This document shows positions 1 to 9,846 of a DNA stretch of 64,000 nt, piece after piece. This DNA is from Glaciimonas sp. PCH181 (GTDB lineage Bacteria; Pseudomonadota; Gammaproteobacteria; Burkholderiales; Burkholderiaceae_D), in the NCBI RefSeq assembly GCF_003056055.1, contig NZ_PYFP01000002.1, positions 558,001 through 622,000 on the forward strand, in the 5' to 3' direction. The notes beneath the pieces were generated by a model, which ran no database searches, was not told where the DNA came from, and worked only from the letters and a program-made list of their open reading frames with translations. A program made the translations under genes and the position numbers. The first letter of the stretch is position 1, and each line of letters opens with the position of its first letter.

Positions 1-217
1 GATCAGCCTCGGGCGCGATATGGACGATAACGGGATGATTGGATGGACGGCCTTTGGCGGCGTAAATACCCGCTACAGCAGCCGGATTTTCTGCATCCGC
101 TCCCAAGCCATAAACCGTCTCGCTCGGAAACGCTACCAGCTCACCTGCTTCAAGTTTGCGCGCGGCCAGCGCAATGGCTTCCAGATCGATCAGCGGGGAT
201 GCAGACGAACCGTTCAT
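1..217 (-). CDS. Sua5/YciO/YrdC-type threonylcarbamoyl-AMP synthase, partial
   Basis: Only the N-terminal 72 or so codons lie in the window; the gene runs off the left edge. Translation of the minus strand from the ATG at 217 gives a Sua5/TsaC N-terminus with the segments [13 protein letters not shown] and [10 protein letters not shown], which form the nucleotide and bicarbonate/threonine site in this family. Family members make threonylcarbamoyl-AMP for t6A37 modification of ANN-decoding tRNAs in the cytoplasm. The ATG overlaps the purK TGA (ATGA, 214-217), which supports this start and suggests translational coupling to purK. Whether it is the short TsaC or the longer Sua5 form cannot be told from this fragment. 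Confidence 0.9.
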   Translation of the reverse strand, partial: MNGSSASPLIDLEAIALAARKLEAGELVAFPSETVYGLGADAENPAAVAGIYAAKGRPSNHPVIVHIAPEAD

Positions 218-1470
218 GCCAAAGCAATACCAAGAATGCCGCAAGCGAGGGCGAGCTGCACCTGCGCTTCTGCCAGCGTAGGTGCGACAAAAGTGATGTG
301 CCCCATTTTGCGGGCACGACGCGCTTCGGCTTTGCCGTACAAATGCAGCGCAGCACCGGGTAAAGCGGTGATCTGATCCCAGGCTGGTTCGCGCACTTGA
401 TCGCTATCATCAGGGAACCAGACATCGCCCAGAATATTCAGCATGACAGCAGGAGAATGCTGACGCGTATCGCCCAGCGGCATGCGCGCCATCGCCCGTA
501 CCTGCTGGGCAAACTGACTGGTAATACAAGCGTCGATCGTGTAATGCCCGCTATTGTGCGGACGTGGGGCCATTTCGTTGACCACTAGCGAACCATCCGC
601 CAGCACAAAAAATTCGATGCACAGGACGCCGACATAGCCCAGTTGGCCGACGAGCGCCAGTGCAGCATCTTGTGCGCGTTTAGCCGCATCGGCGCCAACA
701 TTCGGTCCCGGTACAGTGGTCGTAAACAAAATACCGTCGCGGTGCACGTTTTCTGCTATCGGATACACGACGGCCGCACCGTCAGCACCACGCGCGACTA
801 GTACCGATACTTCGTAAGCCAGCGGCAGCATTTTTTCAAGAATGCATTGCACACCGTTCATCTCGGCATACGCACTGCGCAATTCATCCAGCGTGCGCAC
901 GCGCGCCTGCCCTTTGCCGTCATATCCCAAACGCACGGTTTTCAATATACCGGGCAGTAAGTCCGCAGGCACGCTGTCGATATCGCTATCCGATGCGATG
1001 ACTTTATAGGGCGCTGGAAAGACGTTGGATTGCGGACTGCATTGCGTGAAAAATTCTTTTTCGGCGACACGGTCTTGCGCAATGGAGACGCAAGCCGCTT
1101 TGGGCGCGATGAAAATACTGTCGGCCAAAAATGCCAGACTGTGGTGCGAGACATTTTCAAACTCGGTGGTAACAGCCACGCACAACGACGCCAACTCGGC
1201 TAAGGCGACTTCATCATCGTAGTCAGCCAGAACGTGCCGGTCAGCAACGTGCGATGCAGGGCAATCTTCTGCTGGCTCCAGCACAGCGACTTTATAGCCC
1301 ATCGATTGCGCGGCATGCGCAAACATGCGGCCCAACTGACCGCCGCCCATCACGCCTAACCAGGTTGCTGGCGTTGTGGTGGGGACGAAGGCGGTCAATG
1401 AAGCGTCGTCAGCTATCACGACAGCGGCTGTTGCGGTTGTTGCGGATGTTACGTGTTGCGCGCTACTCAT
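214..1470 (-). CDS. purK: N5-carboxyaminoimidazole ribonucleotide synthase PurK
   Basis: This 418-residue ATP-grasp enzyme carboxylates AIR to N5-CAIR with ATP and bicarbonate in de novo purine synthesis. The glycine-rich [11 protein letters not shown] near residues 39-50 starts the N-terminal fold. The central ATP-grasp region (around 140-320) contains [12 protein letters not shown], a [14 protein letters not shown] segment and [13 protein letters not shown], typical of PurK. About 38 residues precede the glycine motif, longer than in most PurK proteins and rich in Thr/Ala. The ATG at 1470 overlaps the purE stop as ATGA, so the long N-terminus is probably translated, though a later start cannot be excluded. 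It forms a coupled set with purE upstream and the Sua5-like gene downstream. Confidence 0.96.
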   Translation of the reverse strand: MSSAQHVTSATTATAAVVIADDASLTAFVPTTTPATWLGVMGGGQLGRMFAHAAQSMGYKVAVLEPAEDCPASHVADRHVLADYDDEVALAELASLCVAVTTEFENVSHHSLAFLADSIFIAPKAACVSIAQDRVAEKEFFTQCSPQSNVFPAPYKVIASDSDIDSVPADLLPGILKTVRLGYDGKGQARVRTLDELRSAYAEMNGVQCILEKMLPLAYEVSVLVARGADGAAVVYPIAENVHRDGILFTTTVPGPNVGADAAKRAQDAALALVGQLGYVGVLCIEFFVLADGSLVVNEMAPRPHNSGHYTIDACITSQFAQQVRAMARMPLGDTRQHSPAVMLNILGDVWFPDDSDQVREPAWDQITALPGAALHLYGKAEARRARKMGHITFVAPTLAEAQVQLALACGILGIALA

Positions 1471-1973
1471 ACAGGAGGTAATTTCATATCAAGTGCCATC
1501 TGGGTCTGTCTGGCGCGATACGCCAGCAGCTTTTCGGCCAACACATCATCGGTGCAAGCCAGCATCGCTATCGCCGACAATGCAGCGTTTGCCGCGCCCG
1601 CTTCGCCAATCGCATAGGTCGCAACCGGAATGCCTTTGGGCATCTGCACAATCGACAGCAACGAATCCTCGCCGCGCAAATACTTCGACGGCACCGGCAC
1701 ACCTAAAACAGGCACGATGGTTTTAGCAGCGATCATGCCGGGCAAATGGGCGGCACCGCCAGCACCGGCAATAATCGCCCGCAAACCGCGTTCACGGGCG
1801 GTCTCGGCATAAGCGAACATCTGATCAGGCATGCGATGCGCAGAAATGACCTGCGCTTCATGTTCCACACCGAATTCAACCAGTATGGCGACCGCGTGTT
1901 GCATCACATCCCAGTCAGAGGACGAGCCCATGACTACGCCGATCAGCGGTGTATTTTGTTGGCTTGCACGCAT
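1467..1973 (-). CDS. purE: N5-CAIR mutase PurE, class I
   Basis: PurE moves the carboxyl group of N5-CAIR to C4, giving CAIR, and works directly with PurK. The 168-residue length fits class I bacterial PurE. Visible motifs are GSSSDW near residues 16-21, ISAHRMP near 43-50 with the catalytic histidine, and the loop [11 protein letters not shown] near 71-81. The start lies just after the purC stop (1976), and the stop overlaps the purK ATG. purC, purE and purK therefore read as one minus-strand unit for consecutive purine steps. Confidence 0.97.
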   Translation of the reverse strand: MRASQQNTPLIGVVMGSSSDWDVMQHAVAILVEFGVEHEAQVISAHRMPDQMFAYAETARERGLRAIIAGAGGAAHLPGMIAAKTIVPVLGVPVPSKYLRGEDSLLSIVQMPKGIPVATYAIGEAGAANAALSAIAMLACTDDVLAEKLLAYRARQTQMALDMKLPPV

Positions 1974-1975
1974 GA

Positions 1976-2872
1976 TTAATCCTTCAGTTTCTCACCAGTC
2001 AGGCTTTCTAATGCTTCACGATACTTGGCACCGGTTTTCTCGATCACGTCGGCCGGTAACGTCGGTGCTGGGGCTGTTTTATCCCAGCTGGTAATCGTTT
2101 CCAGATAATCACGCACAAATTGCTTATCGAATGACGGCGGAGAAATACCAACGGCATAGCTTTCTGCGGGCCAGAAACGTGATGAATCGGCGGTCAATAC
2201 TTCGTCCATCAAATGCAGCTTGCCATGCTGATCGAGGCCGAATTCAAACTTGGTGTCGGCAATGATAATGCCGCGTGTCGCTGCGTAATCGGCAGCGGTT
2301 TTGTATAACTGAATACTGATATCGCGAATGGTGGCGGAGAGCTCAGTGCCGATCCGGCGTTCCATGTCGTCGTAACTGATGTTCTCGTCGTGATGGCCCA
2401 TTTCGGCTTTGGCCGCTGGTGTAAAAATCGGCTCATCGAGCTTGGCGGCTTGTTGCAAACCCACTGGCAACGTCACGCCACATACTGCGCCAGTCGCCTG
2501 ATAATCTTTCCATCCCGAACCGATGATATAGCCGCGTACTACCGCCTCGACCATGATTGGCTCCAGACGTTTCGCAACCACCGCACGGCCACGGACCTGC
2601 TCGACTTCTTCTGGTGCAACCACGCTTTCCGGAGCAATCCCGGTCAGATGATTTGGCACAATAGCTGACAGCTTCTCAAACCAGAAATCACTCATCTGAT
2701 TCAATACTTTGCCCTTGCCCGGAATCGGCTCATTCATAACGACATCGAACGCAGACAAACGGTCGGTGGTCAGTATCAGAATTTTGTCGGTGCCGACAGC
2801 ATAGTTGTCGCGCACTTTGCCAGTACCCAGCAGCGGCAAAGAAGTAATAGAAGATTTGTAAAGACTAGTCAT
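1976..2872 (-). CDS. purC: SAICAR synthetase PurC
   Basis: PurC condenses CAIR with aspartate using ATP to give SAICAR. The ATG at 2872 gives 298 residues starting MTSLYKSSI. An in-frame upstream start would add 24 residues outside the conserved fold, so the shorter form is preferred. The nucleotide-binding segment GTGKVRDNY is near residues 17-25, [14 protein letters not shown] near 47-60 and the [13 protein letters not shown] region near 110-122. Its length matches the longer beta-proteobacterial/eukaryote-like PurC rather than the 237-residue E. coli enzyme. It is upstream of purE by two bases. Confidence 0.96.
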   Translation of the reverse strand: MTSLYKSSITSLPLLGTGKVRDNYAVGTDKILILTTDRLSAFDVVMNEPIPGKGKVLNQMSDFWFEKLSAIVPNHLTGIAPESVVAPEEVEQVRGRAVVAKRLEPIMVEAVVRGYIIGSGWKDYQATGAVCGVTLPVGLQQAAKLDEPIFTPAAKAEMGHHDENISYDDMERRIGTELSATIRDISIQLYKTAADYAATRGIIIADTKFEFGLDQHGKLHLMDEVLTADSSRFWPAESYAVGISPPSFDKQFVRDYLETITSWDKTAPAPTLPADVIEKTGAKYREALESLTGEKLKD

Positions 2873-2958
2873 GGTGGTTCCAAAAGTAGAAGCCAGGCGG
2901 GGAGAAATTATCACCGCCTGGCCGTGTAGTGGGTTGCTGCGCACGCATAAAAGCTTGT

Positions 2959-2985
2959 TTAATCGCGATTAATTTAACCGCGATT
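2959..2985. other. Palindrome and stem-loop between fba and purC
   Basis: A 14-bp perfect palindrome TTAATCGCGATTAA occupies 2959-2972. Its AATCGCG half (2961-2967) can also pair with CGCGATT at 2979-2985. It lies in the 123-bp gap between fba and purC. It could weaken read-through or act as an operator for purC; no T tract follows on the minus strand, so it is not a canonical terminator. Confidence 0.3.
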
Positions 2986-2995
2986 TTGCAAGTTC

Positions 2996-4060
2996 TTATT
3001 GCACGATTTGCGCTAGTTCGCCTTTTTTGTATTTCTGTGCAATTTTTTCCAGCGACAATGGCTTGATCTTTGCTGCCTGACCTTCGCAACCAAACGCCAG
3101 AAAACGTGCTTTAACGACTGCCTTAGCAGCTTCGCGTGCTGGTTTCAGGTAATCGCGTGGATCAAACTTGCTTGGATTTTCCATCAAATAACGACGGATC
3201 GCGCCGGTCATTGCCAGACGAATATCGGTATCGATATTAATCTTGCGTACGCCGTGACGAATACCTTCTTGAATTTCTTCCACAGGCACGCCGTAGGTTT
3301 CTTTCATGTCGCCGCCAAATTCGCGGATTTCAGCCAGCAATTCTTGCGGTACGGATGACGAACCGTGCATCACCAGATGCGTGTTCGGGATACGTACATG
3401 AATTTCCTTGATCCGCTCAATCGCCAGAATATCACCAGTAGGCTTGCGTGAAAACTTGTACGCGCCGTGTGAAGTACCGATTGCAATTGCCAGTGCGTCG
3501 CATTGGGTTCTTTGTACGAAATCGGCGGCTTGCGCGACATCGGTCAGCAACTGTTCGCGGGTCATTTTGCCATCGGCACCGTGACCGTCTTCTTTGTCGC
3601 CCATCATGGTTTCCAACGAACCGAGCACGCCCAGTTCCGCTTCTACCGTGACACCAATCGCGTGGGAAAACTCCACCACCTTGCGCGATACTTCGATGTT
3701 GTATTCGTAGCTGGCGACCGTCTTGCCGTCTTCATTCAACGAACCGTCCATCATCACCGAGGTAAAGCCCGAACGAATCGCTGCCATACAAACCGCTGGG
3801 GTCTGGCCGTGATCCTGATGCATAACCACCGGAATGTGGGGATAGGCTTCGACTGCGGCTTCAATCAGATGACGCAAAAATGCTTCGCCAGCATATTTAC
3901 GGGCACCCGCCGACGCTTGCATGATGACCGGCGCACCGACTTCATCGGCGGCTTCCATGATGGCCGTAACTTGCTCTAGATTGTTGACATTGAATGCCGG
4001 CAGGCCATAACTATTTTCAGCTGCATGGTCCAGCAGTTGGCGCATGGATACGAGAGGCAT
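2996..4060 (-). CDS. fba: Class II fructose-1,6-bisphosphate aldolase
   Basis: This 354-residue zinc-dependent aldolase interconverts fructose-1,6-bisphosphate with DHAP and glyceraldehyde-3-phosphate. FNVNNLEQ near residues 24-31, the metal-ligand segment [11 protein letters not shown] near 78-88, EAELG near 140-144, TSHGAYKF near 195 and VMHGSSSVP near 228 mark the class II CbbA/Fda-type family. A GGAG Shine-Dalgarno sits ahead of the ATG. It follows pyk and pgk on the same strand, giving a glycolytic group of three enzymes leading into the purine genes. Confidence 0.97.
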   Translation of the reverse strand: MPLVSMRQLLDHAAENSYGLPAFNVNNLEQVTAIMEAADEVGAPVIMQASAGARKYAGEAFLRHLIEAAVEAYPHIPVVMHQDHGQTPAVCMAAIRSGFTSVMMDGSLNEDGKTVASYEYNIEVSRKVVEFSHAIGVTVEAELGVLGSLETMMGDKEDGHGADGKMTREQLLTDVAQAADFVQRTQCDALAIAIGTSHGAYKFSRKPTGDILAIERIKEIHVRIPNTHLVMHGSSSVPQELLAEIREFGGDMKETYGVPVEEIQEGIRHGVRKINIDTDIRLAMTGAIRRYLMENPSKFDPRDYLKPAREAAKAVVKARFLAFGCEGQAAKIKPLSLEKIAQKYKKGELAQIVQ

Positions 4061-4105
4061 GTTGATACTCCAAAGGTAATAAAAATTGTGCTGTAGCCGG
4101 TGAAA

Positions 4106-5554
4106 TCAATATTCACCAATCTTCATGATCTTGAACGCGTTGGTGCCGCCGATTTGCCCCATCGGCTCGCCCCAGGTCACAACGACTAAATCACCCGGCT
4201 GCACCACACCCTGCGCCACCAACAAATTCTGCGCGGCGCGCAACACAGCTTCGCGGTCGGTTGATTTGGCAAGTTCGAGTGAAGTAACGTTGCGATACAG
4301 CGCAGCCTTACGGCGCGTCTGCACGCTAGGGGTGATAGCAAAAATAGGGATATCGATATTGTGGCGGCTCATCCACAGGGCCGTCGAGCCGGATTCCGTC
4401 AGCGCCGCAATCGCCTTCACGCGCAAATGATGCGCGGTAAATAGCGCGCCATAAGCAATTGATTGGTCAATGCGGGTAAACGTCACATTCAGAAAATCTG
4501 CGTCGAGTTTGCAATCTTCCGACTTTTCAGCTTCCAAACAGATCGCGGCCATCGCTTCGACGGTCTCAACCGGATAACGACCGGACGCGGTTTCTGCCGA
4601 GGTCATGACAGCATCTGTACCATCCAGCACGGCATTTGCCACGTCGGATACTTCGGCCCGGGTCGGAACGGCGTTGACGATCATCGATTCCATCATCTGG
4701 GTCGCCGTAATCGTCAATTTATTCGATGCCCGCGCCATCTTGATCATGCGTTTTTGCAATGCTGGCACAGCCGCGTTGCCGACTTCTACCGCCAGATCGC
4801 CACGCGCGACCATGATGCCGTCGGACGCGTCCAGAATCGATTGCAAAACCGGAATCGCTTCAGCGCGTTCGATCTTGGCGATCATCATAGGTTTGTGATC
4901 GTAGGCTTCGCCAGCAACGTTTGCCAATTGCCGCGCCATTTCCATATCGGTGGCATTTTTTGGAAACGACACCGCGACATAATCCGCCTGAAAACTCATC
5001 GCAGTCTTGATGTCTTCCATGTCTTTCGACGTCAGCGCTGGCGCAGACAGGCCGCCGCCCTGACGGTTAATGCCTTTATTATTCGACAACTCGCCACCGA
5101 CTTTAACGACGGTGTGTATTTCGTTACCGATAATGCGCTCTACCACCAACACAATCAGACCATCATTCAGCAATAAAACATCGGCGATCTTCAAGTCACG
5201 CGGCAAAGCTTTGTAATCAAGTCCAGCGCGTTCCTGATTGCCGAGTTCGCAATCGGAATCGAGTACAAATTTCGCACCATTCACTAGTTCGATCTTGCCA
5301 TGTTCAAATTTACCAACGCGGATTTTAGGTCCTTGCAGGTCAGCCATGATCGCCACCTGACGCCCACATTTGGCCGCTATTTCACGTACCAGCATGGCGC
5401 GATCGATATGATCCTGCGACTTGCCATGTGAAAAATTCAACCGCACGACATCAACGCCAGCATTAAACATCCGCGTTAATGTTTCAGCGTCGCTTGATGC
5501 TGGTCCAATGGTGGCAACTATCTTCGTAGCTCTTTGCATCACAGTCTTTAACAT
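4106..5554 (-). CDS. pyk: Pyruvate kinase
   Basis: Pyruvate kinase transfers phosphate from PEP to ADP, the last glycolytic step. The 482-residue protein carries TKIVATIGPAS near residues 10-20, the substrate segment RLNFSHG near 39-45, the active-site block MIAKIERAEA with catalytic Lys near 222-231 and the MVARGDLAVE segment near 246-255. The C-terminal allosteric domain is complete. The ATG at 5554 has an AAAGG element upstream; a second ATG five codons later is an alternative. Same-strand neighbours pgk and fba suggest co-expression, with a 101-bp gap to pgk. Confidence 0.97.
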   Translation of the reverse strand: MLKTVMQRATKIVATIGPASSDAETLTRMFNAGVDVVRLNFSHGKSQDHIDRAMLVREIAAKCGRQVAIMADLQGPKIRVGKFEHGKIELVNGAKFVLDSDCELGNQERAGLDYKALPRDLKIADVLLLNDGLIVLVVERIIGNEIHTVVKVGGELSNNKGINRQGGGLSAPALTSKDMEDIKTAMSFQADYVAVSFPKNATDMEMARQLANVAGEAYDHKPMMIAKIERAEAIPVLQSILDASDGIMVARGDLAVEVGNAAVPALQKRMIKMARASNKLTITATQMMESMIVNAVPTRAEVSDVANAVLDGTDAVMTSAETASGRYPVETVEAMAAICLEAEKSEDCKLDADFLNVTFTRIDQSIAYGALFTAHHLRVKAIAALTESGSTALWMSRHNIDIPIFAITPSVQTRRKAALYRNVTSLELAKSTDREAVLRAAQNLLVAQGVVQPGDLVVVTWGEPMGQIGGTNAFKIMKIGEY

Positions 5555-5655
5555 GACAACCTTTATTGGAAGTGAAGTGGTAAAACTAGCGGACTGCTAA
5601 ATGCTGAATATCTCATGCTGATAATGCGTGGCTAAATGGCTAAGCGCTTAAGTGT

Positions 5656-6849
5656 TTACTGTGAAGCACGTTGTTGCAAAATCTCCACCGCAGGCAAAGT
5701 CCGGCCTTCCAAAAATTCCAGAAATGCGCCACCGCCGGTGGAGATATAGCCAATTTTGTCGGCAATCTTGTATTTCGCAATCGCTGCCAATGTGTCTCCG
5801 CCACCGGCAATCGAGAATCCTTTTGAGTCGGCAATCGCATGCGCCAGCACTTTTGTGCCTTCGCCAAACTGGTCAAATTCAAATACACCAACCGGTCCGT
5901 TCCACACGATCGTGCCGGCCTGCGCAATTTGCGCCGCCAGAATCGCTGCTGTTTTAGGGCCGATATCCAGAATCATGTCGTCGTCTTCAACGTCTTTGAC
6001 GTCTTTGACCGTGGCGGTCGCGGCTGCCGAAAATTCTTTCGAACAAACCACATCCACCGGAATCGGCACCGATGCGCCACGCTTGGCCATCATGTCGATA
6101 ATCGCCTTGGCTTCGCCAATCAAATCGACTTCTGCCAGCGATTTGCCGATTTTAAAACCGGCTGCCAGCAAAAATGTGTTCGCAATCCCGCCGCCGACGA
6201 TCAGATTATCGACCTTGTCGGCCAGCGCTTTTAATATAGTTAATTTGCTGGATACTTTGGAACCGGCAACAATCGCCACCAGCGGACGCGCTGGCTGATT
6301 CAGTGCTTTACCTAACGCATCCAACTCGGCGGCCAGCAAAGGTCCGGCGCAAGCGATAGGCGCAAACTTGGCAATCCCGTGGGTCGTGGCTTCGGCGCGG
6401 TGAGATGTACCAAACGCATCGTTGACGTAGATATCGCAGAGCGCGGCCATCTTTTGCGCCAACGCATCGTCGTTCTTTTTCTCGCCTTTGTTAACGCGAC
6501 AATTTTCCAGCAATACAACTTGGCCCGGCGCGATTTCAACGCCGTCCAGCCAGTTTTGGCGTAGCTCTACCGTTTGATCCAGCAGCTCTGACATACGAAC
6601 CGCAATCGGCGCCAAGGTATCGGCGGGTTGAAAGTCACCTTCTGTCGGACGGCCCAGATGCGAAGTCACCATCACCGCAGCGCCAGCATCGAGTGCCTGA
6701 CGGATCGCTGGGATTGAGGCGCGGATGCGGGTATCTTCAGAGATACTACCGTTGTTGTTTTGTGGCACATTCAGGTCGGCGCGGATAAATACACGCTTGC
6801 CTTGCAGTTGGTCTTGCGCGATCAAGTCGCTCAGTCGATTAAATTTCAT
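5656..6849 (-). CDS. pgk: Phosphoglycerate kinase
   Basis: PGK interconverts 1,3-bisphosphoglycerate plus ADP with 3-phosphoglycerate plus ATP. At 397 residues it has normal length. The N-terminal domain shows [12 protein letters not shown] near residues 18-29 and the substrate segment TSHLGRP near 61-67. The C-terminal nucleotide domain shows [11 protein letters not shown] near 196-206, [13 protein letters not shown] near 318-330 and the glycine-rich [11 protein letters not shown] near 350-360. It is first in the pgk-pyk-fba group as read on the minus strand. No strong Shine-Dalgarno is visible at this start. Confidence 0.97.
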   Translation of the reverse strand: MKFNRLSDLIAQDQLQGKRVFIRADLNVPQNNNGSISEDTRIRASIPAIRQALDAGAAVMVTSHLGRPTEGDFQPADTLAPIAVRMSELLDQTVELRQNWLDGVEIAPGQVVLLENCRVNKGEKKNDDALAQKMAALCDIYVNDAFGTSHRAEATTHGIAKFAPIACAGPLLAAELDALGKALNQPARPLVAIVAGSKVSSKLTILKALADKVDNLIVGGGIANTFLLAAGFKIGKSLAEVDLIGEAKAIIDMMAKRGASVPIPVDVVCSKEFSAAATATVKDVKDVEDDDMILDIGPKTAAILAAQIAQAGTIVWNGPVGVFEFDQFGEGTKVLAHAIADSKGFSIAGGGDTLAAIAKYKIADKIGYISTGGGAFLEFLEGRTLPAVEILQQRASQ

Positions 6850-6970
6850 GTCGATCAGGCAGATATCCGGGTGGAAAAGGCGCTATTTTACCCCACTAGC
6901 CTCTGAAAACACCGTTTTTGGCGAGTCTTTCCCGGGTGCAACATAATGCGGCAGTGCTATTTGTAACAAA

Positions 6971-7294
6971 CTACACAGCCAGACGTAGAACGGTAAACAA
7001 GCCCATGCCGAGTACCAGTGTTGCCAGCATGCGCCGCGTCCATAAAAAGAAAACCACCGCGCCGATCCCCGCCAACAGCCGTGGATTGTCCATGCTGAGG
7101 TGGATAACACCACCGGTCAGCGCCAAATCCGGTATCACGATGGCTGCCAGCGCTGCGGCGGGCGCGTACCGTAATGCGTGTTGCACTTTGGGCGGCAACT
7201 TAACGGCATGACCGAGTAAAAAAAATGGGCAACGCGTCACCAGTGTGGCTAAAACCATACAACCGATGACTATCCAGATGTCCAGTTCGTTCAT
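6971..7294 (-). CDS. azlD: AzlD-family small membrane subunit
   Basis: This 107-residue protein has three to four hydrophobic segments and the AzlD pattern: an N-terminal helix, then the segment RYAPAAALAAIVIPDL near residues 42-57. AzlD works with AzlC in export of branched-chain amino acids; this role is known mainly from Bacillus azlC/azlD and E. coli ygaZ/ygaH. Its ATG (7294) overlaps the azlC stop (7291), so the pair is translationally coupled. The facing gene across the intergenic region is ilvE, which supports a link to branched-chain amino acids. Confidence 0.88.
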   Translation of the reverse strand: MNELDIWIVIGCMVLATLVTRCPFFLLGHAVKLPPKVQHALRYAPAAALAAIVIPDLALTGGVIHLSMDNPRLLAGIGAVVFFLWTRRMLATLVLGMGLFTVLRLAV

Positions 7295-8199
7295 GATCGG
7301 TCTTCCCTATTAGCGCTTATATCTGTATTCAAAGATGGGGCGATGCCCGATAACCTCTCTGTTTGCCGCTTTTCGCTCCAACTATCGGCCATCACCGCCG
7401 CAATCATGCCCAGTATCACGGCCAATAACAGGCCAAGTCGATAAGGCAGCCCAAATGCCAGCACAGCAACTGTCCCGGACACGATGACGCCCACCAGCGC
7501 GGAGGTATTAATCGTCATCGGGACCATTACCGTTAGCAACGCCAACGTTCCGGCAAAGCCGATGCCCCAACTTGTCGGAATATAGCCAGACAGGAAAATA
7601 CCGACGATCGAACCTCCTTGCCAGGCGATCCAGCTAGCATGGCTAATGCCAGAAAAAAAGGCCAGTTTTTCAGGGACGGGATGCGCGCCTCCCAGAGGAT
7701 AACGCTGGGGAAAATAGCCCATCGCCAGATCGGAATTGAGATAGCCATTCCATAGCCGCAAGTGCCACGGCAGATGGGCAAAATGCGGCCCGATTGCTGC
7801 GCCGAAGATCAGAAAGCGCAAATTCACGATAGTCGCGGTTAAGAAAATCACCAGAATCGGTACTTGCGCGGCAATCAACGGCAATACAACTAATTGCGCC
7901 GAGCCTGCATAGACAAAAATCGACATACCGAGCGCATGCCACAGCGTCAACCCTGACTTCACCATCGCCATCCCGGACACTGCTCCCCAGGCGGCAATAC
8001 CGGCCAAAGAGGGCGAAACAACCTTCAAAGCATGACGATAAGCGCGTTTTTGGACTTGATCCATGGCTGCGGCGATGGACGCCGGCTCGATGTTAGCGGT
8101 CTCGGCGAGGTCAATGACGTCGGTAAGTTGGGTCGCGCTACGTTGCGACAAAGCCGGTGACTTAGGTGGCTGAGTTCGCTTATCTTGCTGCTGATTCAT
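7291..8199 (-). CDS. azlC: AzlC-family branched-chain amino acid exporter subunit
   Basis: The protein is a multispanning membrane permease of the AzlC/YgaZ family. The ATG at 8199 gives 302 residues; a TTG 15 codons upstream is possible but lacks support. Roughly the first 65 residues are hydrophilic, an extension compared with typical 230-250 residue members. The membrane part begins near AGIAAWGAVSGMAMV and includes the family segments YAGSAQLVVLPL and LRFLIFGAA. It is coupled to azlD downstream and divergent from ilvE. Confidence 0.88.
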   Translation of the reverse strand: MNQQQDKRTQPPKSPALSQRSATQLTDVIDLAETANIEPASIAAAMDQVQKRAYRHALKVVSPSLAGIAAWGAVSGMAMVKSGLTLWHALGMSIFVYAGSAQLVVLPLIAAQVPILVIFLTATIVNLRFLIFGAAIGPHFAHLPWHLRLWNGYLNSDLAMGYFPQRYPLGGAHPVPEKLAFFSGISHASWIAWQGGSIVGIFLSGYIPTSWGIGFAGTLALLTVMVPMTINTSALVGVIVSGTVAVLAFGLPYRLGLLLAVILGMIAAVMADSWSEKRQTERLSGIAPSLNTDISANREDRS

Positions 8200-8340
8200 G
8201 CTGTTCCGGGTGAAAAAACGTCTAGGACAGGCAAAGCGCGACAACGCCTGACAACTTTTGCTTATTTATCGGGGAATTGAGTGACATTAAAGCAACCCCA
8301 TCGCCCGTAAATCTCTATCCGAAACTGTCATTCTACAGAG

Positions 8341-8355
8341 TTCAGATGTTCTGAA
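8341..8355. promoter_or_regulatory. Palindrome in the azlC-ilvE divergent region
   Basis: TTCAGA (8341-8346), a 3-bp spacer and TCTGAA (8350-8355) form a perfect inverted repeat. A -10-like TAAAAT at 8361-8366 follows towards ilvE. The position between two divergent branched-chain amino acid genes makes it a candidate operator; the binding protein is unknown. Confidence 0.3.
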
Positions 8356-8445
8356 TCCGTTAAAATGTTGGATTAACGCAGATGATTGTCGTTGTTGGAA
8401 ACGGCTCAGCGTTCCTCATATAACTGAATCACCGGAGATTTCACT

Positions 8446-9366
8446 ATGTCCATGGCAGACCGCGACGGAAAAATTTGGAAAGATGGTCAACTAGTCGATT
8501 GGCGTGACGCCACCGTTCATGTGCTCACCCATTCGCTACATTACGGCATGGCGGTCTTTGAAGGCGTGCGCGCCTACAAAACTGACAAAGGACCAGCGAT
8601 TTTTCGCTTAAGAGAGCATACCCAACGCCTGTTGAACTCTGCCAAAATTTTCCAGATGCAGGTTCCGTATGATCTGGAAACACTGATCGATGCGCAAATT
8701 CAGGTGGTCCGCGAGAACAAGCTGGAATCCTGCTACATGCGTCCGCTGATCTGGATCGGCTCGGAAAAAATGGGCATCGCCGCCCGCGACAATACGATTC
8801 ACGTCGCCATCGCCGCCTGGCCATGGGGCGCTTATCTGGGTGAAGACGGTCTGGCGAAGGGTATCCGCGTTAAAACGTCATCATTCAGCCGCCATCACGT
8901 GAACGTGTCGATGGTGCGCGCAAAAGCCAGCGGTTATTACATCAATTCGATTCTGGCTAATCAAGAAGCGCTGACCGACGGCTATGACGAAGCGTTGCTG
9001 CTGGATACTGACGGTTATGTCTCTGAAGGATCAGGCGAAAACGTATTTATCGTCAAGAATGGCAAAATTTACACGCCAGACTTAGCTTCTTGTCTGGATG
9101 GCATTACGCGCGACGCCGTATTGACGATGGCGCGCGACAACGGTATCGAAGTAATCGAAAAACGCATCACCCGCGATGAAGTCTATTGCTGCGACGAAGC
9201 CTTCTTCACCGGCACCGCTGCCGAAATTACCCCGATCCGTGAGTTGGACAATCGCACTATCGGCGAAGGCAAACGCGGCCCGATCACAGAAAAAATCCAA
9301 AGCCTGTTTTTTCAAGTAGTCGCGGGTAAATCATCCAAGTATCAGGAATGGCTGACGGTGGTATAA
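8446..9366 (+). CDS. ilvE: Branched-chain amino acid aminotransferase IlvE
   Basis: This PLP-dependent fold-IV aminotransferase transfers the amino group between glutamate and the 2-keto acids of valine, leucine and isoleucine. The 306-residue protein shows HYGMAVFEGVRAY near residues 32-44, the lysine region VRAKASGYYINS near 157-168, EGSGENVFIV near 194-203 and the ITPIREL stretch near 265. GGAG lies eight bases before the ATG; a second ATG two codons in is possible. It is divergent from the AzlC/AzlD exporter, which could export its products. Confidence 0.96.
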   Translation: MSMADRDGKIWKDGQLVDWRDATVHVLTHSLHYGMAVFEGVRAYKTDKGPAIFRLREHTQRLLNSAKIFQMQVPYDLETLIDAQIQVVRENKLESCYMRPLIWIGSEKMGIAARDNTIHVAIAAWPWGAYLGEDGLAKGIRVKTSSFSRHHVNVSMVRAKASGYYINSILANQEALTDGYDEALLLDTDGYVSEGSGENVFIVKNGKIYTPDLASCLDGITRDAVLTMARDNGIEVIEKRITRDEVYCCDEAFFTGTAAEITPIRELDNRTIGEGKRGPITEKIQSLFFQVVAGKSSKYQEWLTVV

Positions 9367-9396
9367 ATCCCGCAATATCAATAACCATCGGTAAAA

Positions 9397-9434
9397 CTCG
9401 GGCAAGTTGCATCAACCTGCCAACTTGCTCCGAG
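9397..9434 (+). terminator. Strong hairpin after ilvE
   Basis: CTCGGGCAAGTTG (9397-9409) pairs with CAACTTGCTCCGAG (9421-9434), with a single bulge and an 11-base loop. No T tract follows, so it may be a weak terminator or an mRNA 3'-end stabiliser between ilvE and the zinc-finger gene. Confidence 0.45.
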
Positions 9435-9487
9435 CGCACCATGTTTCAGCAGATAAAATCCAGCAAGCCCGCAATTCGGAGAATTAA

Positions 9488-9697
9488 ATGAGTACAGCAA
9501 CAAGCGCAACAAACCCGCAAGCCGCAGTCGAACTGGATGGCAAAGATTTGCCAGCGCATTGCCCTAACCCACTGATGCCAATATGGTCGTCACATCCACG
9601 GGTATTTCTGGACCTGACAAAAACCGGCCACGCCAAATGTCCCTATTGCGGCACAGAATATTGTATGAAGCCGGGCGCAGTGATCAAGGCCCACTGA
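9488..9697 (+). CDS. CHCC-type zinc-finger domain protein
   Basis: This 69-residue protein is related to the zinc-finger family that includes the NDUFS6-like subunit of mitochondrial complex I. The probable zinc ligands are Cys in LPAHCPNP, His in SSHPRVF and the CPYCGTEYC cluster. The pattern PxxWSxHPRVFLDL followed by a CxxC pair is the family signature. In many Burkholderiales a gene of this kind lies just downstream of ilvE, as here. The function in bacteria is unknown. Confidence 0.85.
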   Translation: MSTATSATNPQAAVELDGKDLPAHCPNPLMPIWSSHPRVFLDLTKTGHAKCPYCGTEYCMKPGAVIKAH

Positions 9698-9846
9698 CGT
9701 TATTCAGTAGCAACTAATGAGACTAATGCCGTTAATTAGCCAACTGAGACGCATGAAACGCTGATCTGAAAAGTATATAAGGGGGTGCTGCTCCCTGTGT
9801 GTTTTTTGTATCTGACTTTGTCGTTAACAGAAGTACAGGAGTAAGC

